NCBI GenBank assembly: GCA_025450095.1
Contig: JANWID010000169.1
Location: 1-27,837, forward strand
DNA: 27,837 bases
Origin: Bacteroidia bacterium
GTDB taxonomy: Bacteria; Bacteroidota; Bacteroidia; AKYH767-A; OLB10
Direction: 5' to 3'
Both the position numbers and the translations under genes were made by a program. This document shows positions 7,876-16,258 of this stretch, in pieces. The notes beneath the pieces were generated by a model. That model saw only the letters and a program-made list of their open reading frames with translations. It did not search any database and had not been told where the DNA came from. Within the stretch, counting starts at the first letter, position 1. Each line of letters starts with the position of its first letter.

Positions 7876-8769
7876 CTAAAAATCAACTAGCACTTTGGCG
7901 CCGACCGTTAGTTTGATCTTGCGTCCGAAAACCAGGGGTTGGTTTTCGGGTATATGTCCTGCAGGGAAGCCGAAGCAAACGGGGTAATTATATTCCTTCA
8001 CAGCTTCCAGGATTATTTCTTCAGCAGTTTTCCCGAAAGGGATGGTGTTATCTTTCATATCATTCATTCCGCCGACGATAAGTCCTTTTAATGTTTTCAG
8101 CTTTCCGGTACGCTTCAGGTTTTGCATCATGCGGTCGATGTGGTAGAGGTATTCATCGAGATCTTCAAGGAAAAGAATTTTTCCTTTTGTGTGCAGGTCA
8201 GTCGGAGTGCCAGCCAGGGTGTGCAGCATGGATAAATTTCCACCGGTCAGCTCGACATTTGCTTTTCCTTGCCGGTTGTAAAGATGCGGGCTTACTTCAT
8301 AATGTACCGGTTCACCGGTCAGGATTGCTTTCAGGTTCTGCAAAACTTTTTCAGGAGCTTTTTCAAAATTGAAAGCCATCGGCGCATGAAGCGTTTCTGT
8401 TTTATGATGCAGGTTGATTTTGGAATGAATAACAGTTGCATCGCTGAAGCCTATGATCCACTTTGGAGATGCCTCAAAGCGATGAAAATCGAGCTTATCG
8501 ATGATGCGTACAAAGCCATAACCACCGCGCGCAAAAAGTATGGCCTTTACTGACGGATCATCGAGCATCATTTGCAGATCGGTCCACCGTTGCTGGTCGG
8601 TGCCGGCAAATTGATTATCTGATTCAAAGAGGTACATTCCCTTCACCACTTCAAATCCCCACGAATTCAGCCTGTCGATGGCAGGTTGCATTTCGTCAGG
8701 GCTTACTTTACGCGAAGGTGCCAGGATGGCTATTTTATCACCTTTCTGGAGTGGGGGAGGAGCGTGCAT
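7876..8769 (-). CDS. ldcA: LD-carboxypeptidase (peptidase S66, LdcA/MccF family)
   Basis: The 297-residue protein covers the whole S66 family. The N-terminal domain has [13 protein letters not shown] (10-22) and the nucleophile-elbow region [13 protein letters not shown] (79-91), followed by [11 protein letters not shown] (103-113). The C-terminal domain has [21 protein letters not shown] (E202, expected catalytic Glu) and [12 protein letters not shown] (H272, expected catalytic His). LdcA removes the terminal D-alanine from murein tetrapeptides during peptidoglycan recycling; MccF relatives detoxify peptide-nucleotide antibiotics. No signal peptide is present, consistent with a cytoplasmic enzyme. 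The residues after GGYG are F-V rather than the serine-containing sequence I expect from E. coli LdcA, so the nucleophile should be checked. The gene is probably monocistronic. Confidence 0.92.
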   Translation of the reverse strand: MHAPPPLQKGDKIAILAPSRKVSPDEMQPAIDRLNSWGFEVVKGMYLFESDNQFAGTDQQRWTDLQMMLDDPSVKAILFARGGYGFVRIIDKLDFHRFEASPKWIIGFSDATVIHSKINLHHKTETLHAPMAFNFEKAPEKVLQNLKAILTGEPVHYEVSPHLYNRQGKANVELTGGNLSMLHTLAGTPTDLHTKGKILFLEDLDEYLYHIDRMMQNLKRTGKLKTLKGLIVGGMNDMKDNTIPFGKTAEEIILEAVKEYNYPVCFGFPAGHIPENQPLVFGRKIKLTVGAKVLVDF

Positions 8770-8806
8770 TTGATTTTAGTTTCGTTCGGCTTTTTTCTTC
8801 GGTCAA

Positions 8807-9035
8807 CAGTAGGCAGTTTGCAGTAGGCAGTTTGCAGTTTGCAGTTTGCAGTGGGCAGTAGACAGTATGCAGTAAGCAAGATATTAATGTTAGTTCAAGA
8901 GCAGACCGATAACGCTTAACTTAATAATGCAAACCGTTGACTTTTGACTGTTGACTGCTGACCGTTGACTGCCGACTGCTGACTGCTGACCGTTGACTGC
9001 CGACTGCTGACTGCTGACCGTTGACTGCCGACTGC
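8807..9035. repeat. Two opposed arrays of 7-bp repeats upstream of metG
   Basis: Ten CAGTNNN heptamers occupy 8807-8876. Thirteen heptamers of the complementary type (TGACTGC, CGACTGC, TGACCGT) occupy 8945-9035, separated from the first array by 68 bases. The right array also has a 28-bp higher-order period made of four heptamers. Together the arrays form a long imperfect inverted repeat. Apart from this and the metG promoter, I see no gene in the 391 bases between 8770 and 9160. Confidence 0.85.
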
Positions 9036-9107
9036 TGAAAGGTACATTATTTTGACAGAATTTACTGCTTCCCGGTGCGCCGTTAATTATTATCATGGTC
9101 AAATGAT

Positions 9108-9115
9108 TATCTTTG
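9108..9115 (+). promoter_or_regulatory. metG promoter -7 element
   Basis: TATCTTTG matches the Bacteroidetes TAnnTTTG -7 consensus exactly. An in-frame TTG at 9113 that could extend metG lies inside this element, so it is not used as a start. Transcription should begin near 9122, giving a leader of about 40 bases before the ATG at 9161. Confidence 0.6.
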
Positions 9116-9160
9116 CACCTCGTTTTAAAATCCTGTTTATTAATAGTTTTCAATTGCCTT

Positions 9161-11224
9161 ATGCAACAAGATTCCCGACCTTTTTTAGTCACTGCTGCAT
9201 TGCCGTATGCAAACGGCCCGGTACATATCGGCCACCTTGCGGGGTGTTATATTCCTGCTGATGTGTTTGTAAGATACCTGCGTTTGACGGGTGCGGATGT
9301 TAAGTTTATCTGTGGCTCTGATGAGCACGGAGTTCCAATTACTCTCAAAGCAAAAGCCGAAGGCATCTCTCCGCAGCAAGTCGTGGACAAATACCACGCG
9401 ATCATGAAAAAATCGTTTGAGGAATTTGGGATTGCGTTCGACATATATTCACGCACCAGCGCTAAGATCCATCACCAGACTGCTTCCGACTTTTTTAAAA
9501 CACTTTATGAAAAAGGTGCCTTTACGGAAAAAGTAACGCAACAGTTTTATGATGTAGAGGCGAAGCAATTTCTTGCCGACCGCTATATCGAAGGTACATG
9601 TCCGAAATGCGGATTTGAAAAAGCTTATGGAGATCAGTGTGAAAACTGTGGGCGCTCGCTGAGTCCTTCTGATCTGATCAACCCAAGATCTAAACTCAGT
9701 GGAAATACTCCGGTGCTTAAGGAAACCAAACACTGGTTTTTACCACTGAATGATTATGCACCGTGGTTGCGTGAATGGATACTGGAAGGACATAAGAACG
9801 ACTGGAAACCCAACGTATATGGACAGTGTAAGTCGTGGCTGGATTCGGGCGATGGCCTGCAACCCCGCGCTATGACGCGCGACCTGGACTGGGGTGTGGC
9901 AGTTCCTTTGCCTGAAGCTGAAGGGAAAGTTTTGTATGTGTGGTTTGATGCTCCTATTGGTTATATATCCGCTACCCGGGAGTTGCTTCCCGACAATTGG
10001 GAGCATTACTGGAAAAACCCGGATGCGCGATTGATTCATTTTATTGGGAAAGACAATATTGTATTTCATTGCATAATTTTTCCTGCCATTCTCAAGGCGC
10101 ACGGAGGATATGTGCTCCCTGAAAATGTTCCGGCCAACGAATTTCTGAACCTGGAAAATGATAAGATCTCCACATCACGCAACTGGGCAGTGTGGCTGAA
10201 TGAATACCTGTTAGAGTTTCCAGGAAAGCAGGATGTGCTACGGTACACATTGATCGCAAACGCGCCTGAAACCAAAGACAACGATTTTACCTGGAAAGAT
10301 TTCCAGGCCCGCAACAACAACGAGCTGGTCGCCATCCTTGGTAATTTTATTAACCGGACGCTTGTACTTACCGGAAATTATTTTGAAGGTAAAGTACCAA
10401 CAGCTACTGCATATACCCACGAGGATGAGGCTGTTTATTCAGCGCTACGAAATGCCAAGGAAGGAATCAGCAATAGTCTTGCAGCTTACCGCTTTCGCGA
10501 AGCGTTATCGCAGGTAATGGATGCGGCGCGGACCGGAAATAAGTACCTCGCCGACAACGAACCCTGGAAGCTGATCAAAACCGACAAGTCACGCACTGCA
10601 ACAGTGTTGCGTGTAGCCCTGGAAGTTTCAGGATTTTTATCGGTTGTGATGGAACCATTCCTTCCGAAAAGTGCGGAGCGTTTACGGAAAATGTTAAATA
10701 TCGAACGACTACCCTGGAACGGTACTTTCGAAGGAAAAATATTTATTCCCGGGCACACTCTGAACACTCCGGAATTGCTGTTTGAGAAAATCGAAGATGA
10801 TGAAATTACAAAACAAGTAGCAAAGCTGAATGATTCGAAAGTAGCTAATAGCGCTACTGCAACAGTGTCAGAAAAAACTTCTGCTCCTGTGATGAAAGCT
10901 TCTGCTTCATTTGATGATTTCACTAAAATGGATCTGCGCATTGGTACCATACTGGAGGCGGAGCGTGTCCCCAAAACCGACAAGCTGCTAAAGCTGCTTA
11001 TTGATACCGGTATCGATCGCCGCACTGTTGTTTCAGGTATTGCCGCCGATTTCAGGCCGGAAGATATCATTGGTCAGCAGGTCACGATCCTGGCTAATCT
11101 CGAGCCCCGGAAAATAAAAGGTATCGAATCACGCGGAATGATCCTGATGACGGAGGATTCAGAAGGAAAGCTGGTGTTTGTTACCCCGGCAAGGCCCGTT
11201 AATAATGGTGCCGTGGCCCGGTGA
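9161..11224 (+). CDS. metG: Methionyl-tRNA synthetase with C-terminal tRNA-binding domain
   Basis: This 687-residue class I synthetase charges tRNA-Met and initiator tRNA in the cytoplasm. It shows the HIGH signature (22-25), a zinc knuckle CPKC...CENC (C147, C150, C160, C163), [10 protein letters not shown] (261-270), and KISTS (335-339) as the KMSKS equivalent. An anticodon-binding helical domain follows (about 380-545). After a variable Ala/Ser/Thr linker, residues 583-687 form an EMAP-II/Trbp111-like OB-fold tRNA-binding domain with [15 protein letters not shown] and [10 protein letters not shown]. This is the dimeric MetG type, complete in length. The start is the ATG of MQQDSRPF. The tRNA-Arg promoter follows about 10 bases after the stop. 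Confidence 0.98.
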   Translation: MQQDSRPFLVTAALPYANGPVHIGHLAGCYIPADVFVRYLRLTGADVKFICGSDEHGVPITLKAKAEGISPQQVVDKYHAIMKKSFEEFGIAFDIYSRTSAKIHHQTASDFFKTLYEKGAFTEKVTQQFYDVEAKQFLADRYIEGTCPKCGFEKAYGDQCENCGRSLSPSDLINPRSKLSGNTPVLKETKHWFLPLNDYAPWLREWILEGHKNDWKPNVYGQCKSWLDSGDGLQPRAMTRDLDWGVAVPLPEAEGKVLYVWFDAPIGYISATRELLPDNWEHYWKNPDARLIHFIGKDNIVFHCIIFPAILKAHGGYVLPENVPANEFLNLENDKISTSRNWAVWLNEYLLEFPGKQDVLRYTLIANAPETKDNDFTWKDFQARNNNELVAILGNFINRTLVLTGNYFEGKVPTATAYTHEDEAVYSALRNAKEGISNSLAAYRFREALSQVMDAARTGNKYLADNEPWKLIKTDKSRTATVLRVALEVSGFLSVVMEPFLPKSAERLRKMLNIERLPWNGTFEGKIFIPGHTLNTPELLFEKIEDDEITKQVAKLNDSKVANSATATVSEKTSAPVMKASASFDDFTKMDLRIGTILEAERVPKTDKLLKLLIDTGIDRRTVVSGIAADFRPEDIIGQQVTILANLEPRKIKGIESRGMILMTEDSEGKLVFVTPARPVNNGAVAR

Positions 11225-11234
11225 TGATTTTTTG

Positions 11235-11242
11235 TAAATTTG
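11235..11242 (+). promoter_or_regulatory. tRNA-Arg promoter -7 element
   Basis: TAAATTTG matches TAnnTTTG. The expected transcription start is near 11250, immediately before the partial tRNA copy at 11253, so that copy would be the 5' leader of the primary transcript. No clear -33 element is visible in the end of metG. Confidence 0.5.
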
Positions 11243-11252
11243 CGCGCAGTTT

Positions 11253-11276
11253 GGCCCTGTAGTTCAATGGTCACCC
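11253..11276 (+). repeat. Partial tandem copy of the tRNA-Arg 5' end
   Basis: The first 18 bases (11253-11270) are identical to the first 18 bases of the tRNA gene (11277-11294), covering the acceptor strand and most of the D arm. With TCACCC they form a 24-base unit directly abutting the tRNA. There is no anticodon arm or 3' half, so it cannot make a tRNA by itself. Confidence 0.9.
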
Positions 11277-11351
11277 GGCCCTGTAGTTCAATGGATAGAA
11301 CGGAAGTTTCCTAAACTTTAAATCCAGGTTCGATTCCTGGTGGGGCTACCA
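11277..11351 (+). tRNA. tRNA-Arg (anticodon CCT)
   Basis: A 75-base cloverleaf can be folded. The acceptor strands are GGCCCTG and TGGGGCT (with G-U pairs), the D arm is GTTC...GAAC, and the anticodon arm is GAAGT-TTCCTAA-ACTTT, giving anticodon CCT, which reads AGG. The T arm is CCAGG-TTCGATT-CCTGG. The discriminator is A, and CCA is encoded at 11349-11351. The variable loop has four bases, at the short end of normal. The three wobble pairs in the acceptor stem are notable but still allow pairing. Confidence 0.92.
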
Positions 11352-11403
11352 TGAAGCAGAAAAATCCCGGAGGAAAAACGCTCCGGGATTTTACGCTTCA
11401 TGG
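11349..11403 (+). terminator. Strong terminator-like hairpin starting at the tRNA CCA end
   Basis: CCATGAAGC (11349-11357) pairs with GCTTCATGG (11395-11403), and AAAATCCCGGAG (11361-11372) pairs with CTCCGGGATTTT (11381-11392), with an 8-base loop. The inner stem ending in TTTT is a good intrinsic terminator. The outer stem includes the encoded CCA. A closely similar hairpin lies at 18690-18735 and a decayed copy at 14901-14919. Confidence 0.85.
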
Positions 11404-11554
11404 CAAGTCCAATTATTTAATAATCCGGAACTTTAAAACCAGATTCCCACGAATCGAAGTTTGTCGGTATGCCAAACTACGTGAAAAAACCTTCAGAAAG
11501 AATTTTTCCTCAATAAGTAAACTTTCTTAATTTTAGGACAAATATTCTTTAGCT

Positions 11555-11938
11555 ATGCAAGGCGTACAACCCAAAAACATTTTTATTGTTGACGATGATC
11601 CCCTTATGGCGGAATTGCTCAAGGATTATCTCACTGAAAACTGGTCACATAATACCATATTGATCGGAACAGGCGAAGAATGCCTGGCCCGGATGAATGA
11701 ATATCCTGATATCATTATCCTGGATTATACATTGAATTCGGTGCATAAAGATGCCATGAACGGTATGGCAATTCTGCAAATCATCAGGGCAAAATATCCG
11801 AAAATCCGTGTCATCATGTTATCAGGTAACGAACAATTTGAATTGATGAAGCAGTCGGTTAATCATGGTGCTGAAAAATATGTATTGAAAAGTGAGGATT
11901 CGTTCGACGAGATTGCAGATATGGTGAACGTGGATTGA
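11555..11938 (+). CDS. Single-domain response regulator (CheY-like receiver)
   Basis: The 127-residue protein is a complete receiver domain and nothing more. The acidic pocket is DDD (13-15), the phospho-accepting aspartate is D57 in IIILDYTL, the switch serine is S90 in VIMLSGNEQ, and the conserved lysine is K112 in YVLKSED. It would receive a phosphoryl group from a histidine kinase and act by protein contact, because it has no DNA-binding output domain. No histidine kinase is encoded in the window. It stands alone downstream of the tRNA-Arg terminator. The loop after D57 (NSVHKDAMNG) is longer than in CheY. Confidence 0.93.
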   Translation: MQGVQPKNIFIVDDDPLMAELLKDYLTENWSHNTILIGTGEECLARMNEYPDIIILDYTLNSVHKDAMNGMAILQIIRAKYPKIRVIMLSGNEQFELMKQSVNHGAEKYVLKSEDSFDEIADMVNVD

Positions 11939-12093
11939 AAATATTCTGCTAATGCTCACCTTGGCAGTTTTGTGGGGCAAGTAATTTACCAGAAATTCAT
12001 TTTATTAAATCGGATGGATAAAAAGAATATCAATCTGAAAAATTGATGAACCTGGGCACTAGCGGTTAAAAATTTTAGAAAAAGGCTTTTCAT

Positions 12094-13053
12094 ATGAAAC
12101 GATTGTACATCATTTTATTAATCATTTCAGTATGCCACATAAGCAGGGGACAAAACCTGGTTGATAACTGGAGTTTTGAGGATTCAGTTGCTTGTCCGTC
12201 GTATTTTTTTCAAATGTATCAATGTAATGGATGGTCTGCTTATCGATTAACTCCGGATTATTTTAATTCATGCAATTTTTATCCTGTAGGGGTACCTCTA
12301 AATGGAGCTGGATTCCAGGCAGCTAAATCGGGTTCTGCATATGCAGGCTTTTTTACGTATAGAGGCGGCTTAGGATATCAAGAAATTTTAGGAAGTCAAT
12401 TAATTCAGCCTTTAATTGTTGGGCAAAAATACTTTGTTAAGTTCTTTGTGAGTATGGCATATAAAGAATTTGCTTTCGGAATTCATATTAATACTGCTAC
12501 AAATAAACTTGGTATTCAATTTTCAATGGTTTCTTATTCGGATAGCAATTATGTTCCAATAACCAATAGCGCACAAATTTATTCAGATTCTGTAATTGCG
12601 GATACTATAAATTGGATTCCTATTTCTGGATCCTTTATCGCTGATTCTGCATACAATTACATAATGGCCGGTTGCTTTTTCGTTGATTCGGTTTTAACAA
12701 TTGTGCCTCTTGATACGTTACCACCGTTTTATCCCAATGCATATTATTATATTGATGATATCTGCGTTTCCACTGATTCACTATACTGCGAAACACTTTC
12801 AGGAATAAACCAAGTTGAACAACTGGCAGCAAACATTTTCCCCAATCCATTTGATGATGAACTGAACATTCATCTGAAAGTTAATGACCAGGCAGAAGTG
12901 TTTCTTTATGATTTAACAGGAAGAATGTTGCTACGGCACCAGTTTATAAGTTCTATCTCGTTAAATACTTCAATGTTACCGGCCGGAATGTACGTTTACC
13001 AGCTACGGATACAAGAAGGAATGAAATTGTTTGGGAAATTGGTGAAGAGTTGA
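12094..13053 (+). CDS. Secreted jelly-roll protein with T9SS type A sorting domain
   Basis: The 319-residue protein starts with a signal peptide (1-20, cleavage near SRGQ). QNLVDNWSFED then opens the NLVPNPSFE-type domain common in Bacteroidetes secreted and OmpA-like proteins. Its later landmarks TPDYFNSC, GSAYAGF, YFVKFFVSMAY and a final YYYIDDICV strand are all present. Residues about 238-319 are a T9SS type A C-terminal domain: IFPNPFDDELNI, VFLYDLTGRML and LPAGMYVYQL, ending in KLVKS. The protein should cross the outer membrane by the type IX system and be attached to or released from the surface. The jelly-roll domain probably binds carbohydrate or protein, but no ligand can be named. 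It is a distant paralogue of the protein at 15023-15964. Confidence 0.9.
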   Translation: MKRLYIILLIISVCHISRGQNLVDNWSFEDSVACPSYFFQMYQCNGWSAYRLTPDYFNSCNFYPVGVPLNGAGFQAAKSGSAYAGFFTYRGGLGYQEILGSQLIQPLIVGQKYFVKFFVSMAYKEFAFGIHINTATNKLGIQFSMVSYSDSNYVPITNSAQIYSDSVIADTINWIPISGSFIADSAYNYIMAGCFFVDSVLTIVPLDTLPPFYPNAYYYIDDICVSTDSLYCETLSGINQVEQLAANIFPNPFDDELNIHLKVNDQAEVFLYDLTGRMLLRHQFISSISLNTSMLPAGMYVYQLRIQEGMKLFGKLVKS

Positions 13054-13475
13054 TTTGTTAGTAGAAAATAAATCGTTCCTTTTATATTCAATCCGGTTTC
13101 TGCTGAACCTGAATGCATTAATCCGTTTAAAAAATCTCGCGTTCTGGTTAAATTTTCCGACTTTGCACATAAAATTCTATGAAAAGCGGTTTTGGACCGG
13201 TATTCAATTTTTGATAAACAACCTTGTTTGGTCGCGAGCCTAAGCCATCGGACGCGAGATCGTTTCTCTTTTCGCTGTAAATTAAGCACGGAATGATGCT
13301 AAACTAGCTGATTTGTAATTTTTTTATGGTGCCGTAAAATTTTGATTTTTCCATCCCATTTAACTCTTTTTTTAGGATCTTACATTATTAAACAAGGCAG
13401 CGTTTAGGACAGGAAAAGCGTCTAATAAATGTAAATGTTGCAACAAATTAATTTATCAACTAAATCTGTCATAAC
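13054..13475. other. 422-base intergenic region with inverted repeats
   Basis: No gene is supported here; the short open frames lack homology signs and are AT-driven. ATCTCGCGT (13134-13142) and ACGCGAGAT (13252-13260) form a perfect 9-bp inverted pair about 110 bases apart. Close to the next gene, TTACATTATTA (13380-13390) pairs with TAATAAATGTAA (13423-13434) with a single bulge, giving a possible 5' leader hairpin about 40 bases before the ATG at 13476. Confidence 0.5.
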
Positions 13476-14756
13476 ATGAAAACAATTTCTACTCTCTTTG
13501 TTCTCATATTCTTCACCATTCAAAAAGCTTTATGCGGAGGATCACCAACCGTACTTCAGCAACTGGAAAACCTAAATGAATTTTGGAAAAATAAAGACCT
13601 GGATTATCCCATACTGCTGGAAAAAATTCCATTGAAAGATGATGTTTCCTTAATTCAAATGCATTTAACCCTTGTTGAAAAAACACTAAGGGAAAAAAAT
13701 GTTAGTTATCTCGCACCTGAACAAAAAATAAATCGCGGGAAATGCCTGGATATTCTTAAATCTTATTCTGTAAAAGGTATCTTCCCTAAGAACCTGTATC
13801 ACACAAAACGCACACCTTATTTCATTGATAAATTCGGAACAGCATGTGCGGTTGGAGAACTCATAATTAAAACTGGTTACGGCGACCTGGCTTCAGAAAT
13901 ATCAGCTAAAAATAATTACGGTTATATTCATGAATTGAATATTGAATATGCTGAAATAAGTCAGTGGGCTAACCTGTATGGATTTACAACAGATGAATTA
14001 GCCTGGATTCAACCCTGTTACTGTCCTATAGGGGGTGCCGCCGCAATTGTTAATGTTTCATGTAATGGCGGATGGGATGGCTATTTTATGCCGGAAGTTA
14101 CAGGAGGTACCCCACCCTATAATTATTATGCCTGGTATATTTTGGATAATGGCGGGTGGCAAATGCTCTGGTGTGGAGGATGCGATTTAATTGCGGGCTA
14201 TTATAAGTGTTCCATAGTTGATGCCGCAAATGATACACTTGATTTTTTTGCAACGATTACTGAGCCTCCTTCCATTTCAGCAACAATCACCCACAATGAT
14301 GCAAATGGCAACTGCAATGGATCGGCATCGGCGCAGGTTTCAGGTGGTACACCGGGTTATACTTATTCCTGGTCTCCGGGAGGCTATACAACTTCAATAA
14401 TAAATAATGTTTGCGCAGGAACTTATACCGTTTCAGTTGTTGATTTAAACAATTGTGTATTTACTGATATGGTAACAATAAATGATGTAACAGGTATTAC
14501 TGAAAATGAAAAATCAAGTATACGTATTTTCCCTAATCCTGCTTCAGATAATTTAAAATTAACACTTGGTGATTTCTACAAAAATGATCAAACAACAGCT
14601 GTCTTTTATAATTCAATTGGGCAGGAAATTTTTCGGTTAGAAATTGAAAATGCAAATTACATAGTGGATCTTCGGAATTTTGAAAAAGGAATTTATTCTG
14701 TTAGAATTGATAACGGAATTAATGTAGAAACGGTTCCAATGGTTGTTGCAAAGTAA
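13476..14756 (+). CDS. Secreted SprB-repeat protein with T9SS type A sorting domain
   Basis: The 426-residue protein has a signal peptide (1-20), then an N-terminal region whose motif YFIDKFGTACAVGELI (115-130) and WANLYGFTTDELAWIQP (164-180) recur in Bacteroidetes secreted proteins of unknown function. Two SprB-like beta domains follow (about 193-262 and 272-335); the second is canonical, with CNGSASAQVSGGTPGYTYSW and NVCAGTYTVSVVD. Residues about 345-426 are a T9SS type A sorting domain (IRIFPNPASDNLKL, FEKGIYSVRI). Paired cysteines in the first beta domain (C181, C183, C233, C236) could form disulfides or a small metal site. It is probably cell-surface and adhesive. SprB repeats are best known from gliding adhesins, which are much longer than this. 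Confidence 0.88.
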   Translation: MKTISTLFVLIFFTIQKALCGGSPTVLQQLENLNEFWKNKDLDYPILLEKIPLKDDVSLIQMHLTLVEKTLREKNVSYLAPEQKINRGKCLDILKSYSVKGIFPKNLYHTKRTPYFIDKFGTACAVGELIIKTGYGDLASEISAKNNYGYIHELNIEYAEISQWANLYGFTTDELAWIQPCYCPIGGAAAIVNVSCNGGWDGYFMPEVTGGTPPYNYYAWYILDNGGWQMLWCGGCDLIAGYYKCSIVDAANDTLDFFATITEPPSISATITHNDANGNCNGSASAQVSGGTPGYTYSWSPGGYTTSIINNVCAGTYTVSVVDLNNCVFTDMVTINDVTGITENEKSSIRIFPNPASDNLKLTLGDFYKNDQTTAVFYNSIGQEIFRLEIENANYIVDLRNFEKGIYSVRIDNGINVETVPMVVAK

Positions 14757-14770
14757 TAAAGTTATCATGT

Positions 14771-14805
14771 CACTAGGTCATAGATAGTCATTGGTCATTG
14801 GACAT
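14771..14805 (+). repeat. Short heptamer array (GGTCATT-type)
   Basis: TAGTCAT, TGGTCAT and TGGACAT follow one another at 14785-14805, preceded by a looser copy of the same motif. The 7-base period is the same as in the arrays at 8807-9035 and 20248-20444, but the core differs. Confidence 0.5.
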
Positions 14806-14858
14806 TGGGTTTAGTATGGCATTCCAATTTTTCTGCTTTTTTCGCTCTGAGCCGCAGG

Positions 14859-14921
14859 TCCCGACCGAAACGTCGGGATTCGATTCCTGGTGACTTTTTA
14901 CTCCGTGATTTTACGATTCTT
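14859..14921 (+). repeat. Hairpin plus decayed copy of the tRNA-Arg 3' end and terminator
   Basis: TCCCGAC-CGAAAC-GTCGGGA (14859-14878) is a perfect 7-bp hairpin. Directly after it, TTCGATTCCTGGTG (14879-14892) is identical to 14 bases of the tRNA-Arg T arm and acceptor (11329-11342). Then 14901-14919 matches 17 of 19 bases of the terminator's distal arm (11381-11399). The order matches the tRNA locus with about 30 bases missing between the blocks. There is no 5' half, so it is not a functional tRNA. Confidence 0.7.
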
Positions 14922-15022
14922 TAGCAACATTTCAACTTATAGGTTATAGATTCCAGTCATCTCTATGCTTAACCAATGAACTGAATAATTTATATATTTA
15001 CTATAATTTATTTTAATGCCAA

Positions 15023-15964
15023 GTGAAAAAGCTATTCATTTTACCAGCGTTCCTATTTCATGCTTTCCCGGCTGTTACGCAGAATCTGATCCCTAATAGT
15101 AATTTTGAAACATATAATATTTGCCCCAGCAACCAGGGTCAGACGTTTAGAGCTGTTCCATGGTTTGATCCTGCTGCAAACCTGGGTAGCGGTTCCGATT
15201 ATTATAATATTTGCGCGCCTATTGCTTCCAGTGTAAACGTACCAAATGGTGGAAATGGCTATCAACAACCAAATTCAGGTAATGGATTTTGCGGATTATA
15301 TCTTTATCATGCAAGCATAGTAGATAGTCGGGAATATATTTCAGTTCAAACTACTTCATCTTTGGCAGCTGGCCAATGTTATTTTTTTAGCATGTATATG
15401 AATCTTTCTAACAACAGTAGATATACAACAGAAGCCATTCAGGTTTATTTTTCTGCAACTGCCACTACTTCTCTACCTATGCCAGGTATTATGAATGTAA
15501 CTCCTCAGCTATTCCATACACCAGGAAATCTTCCGGATAGTGCAACGTGGATTCTTATGTCAGGCACTTATATAGCAACCGGCGGTGAACAATATGTAAC
15601 AATTGGAAATTTCCTTCCGGATAGTGCAATTACGCTGGTTCAGGTGTTGACAGCCGGATCAGGTCGCTGTTATTTGAATGTTGATGACGTTTCACTCTCT
15701 CTCTGTACTGGCACAGCCGAACCAACTGTACCACTTGCACTCACCCTGTATCCTGAATATCAATCCCAGACTATTATTATTAAAGTAAACCGTCCCGGTA
15801 AGTATTATCTCAGGCTATATGATGTAGCAGGTCGGACGTTATATTATTCAGAAATAAGCAGTGAGACCAGTCTGCATGCATCACAATTCTCGAAGGGAAT
15901 CATTTTTTATTCGGTTAGCGAAGGTGGCAGGGTAATAAATAACGGAAAAATATTCTGGGAGTAG
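15023..15964 (+). CDS. Secreted NLVPNPSFE-type jelly-roll protein with atypical C-terminal sorting domain
   Basis: The 313-residue protein begins at a GTG and has a signal peptide (1-20). NLIPNSNFETYNICPS opens the same domain as in the gene at 12094. Later landmarks are PNGGNGYQQPNSGNGFCGLY, REYISVQ, GEQYVTIGNFLPDS and CYLNVDDVSL. The last 75 residues look like a T9SS type A domain in the strand pattern (YYLRLYDVAGRTLYY, FSKGIIFYSV), but the usual FPNP is replaced by LYPEYQS and the end KIFWE is unusual. It may still be sorted or may simply be released to the periplasm. The start is the only codon that gives a signal peptide; an ATG at 15016 is out of frame. Confidence 0.85.
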   Translation: MKKLFILPAFLFHAFPAVTQNLIPNSNFETYNICPSNQGQTFRAVPWFDPAANLGSGSDYYNICAPIASSVNVPNGGNGYQQPNSGNGFCGLYLYHASIVDSREYISVQTTSSLAAGQCYFFSMYMNLSNNSRYTTEAIQVYFSATATTSLPMPGIMNVTPQLFHTPGNLPDSATWILMSGTYIATGGEQYVTIGNFLPDSAITLVQVLTAGSGRCYLNVDDVSLSLCTGTAEPTVPLALTLYPEYQSQTIIIKVNRPGKYYLRLYDVAGRTLYYSEISSETSLHASQFSKGIIFYSVSEGGRVINNGKIFWE

Positions 15965-16195
15965 TTTCAAAACAAATCACCCAAGGGGGCACTTTTGAAA
16001 AAGATGTTTAGTACTTGATTAACTTCCAACTGCAACTTGCCGACTTTTTTGGTTAACTACTGCCGGCATCTTATTAAATATTCTCTTAATTTTTATACGA
16101 CGGTTTTGGTTGATTATTCGCCATTACCGAAACTGCAGATGCAGCATTTTCTGTTAAAAACATAAAGATTTTAAGTGCGATTTGAACATAAACAA

Positions 16196-16227
16196 TTTGA
16201 CTTCACCAAATAAATTCTCGTAATTTG
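16196..16227 (+). promoter_or_regulatory. Possible promoter of the repeat-protein gene
   Basis: TTTG at 16196-16199, a 21-base spacer and TAATTTG at 16221-16227 resemble the Bacteroidetes consensus with one base missing in the -7 element. This is the only signal I see in the 294 bases between 15965 and 16258. Confidence 0.35.
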
Positions 16228-16258
16228 ATTCGTGTGAAATTAAATTCAAAAAAATCCC

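Noticed and set aside
8807..9035. Possible CRISPR array
   Set aside because: The units are 7 bp with no unique spacers, and no cas genes are near.
9113..9160. In-frame TTG start extending metG by 16 codons
   Set aside because: The TTG is part of the -7 element at 9108-9115, and the extra residues are not typical of MetG.
13055..13243. Small open frame just after the first T9SS gene
   Set aside because: It starts at the preceding stop, has low-complexity AT-driven composition, and lacks a promoter or any recognisable feature.
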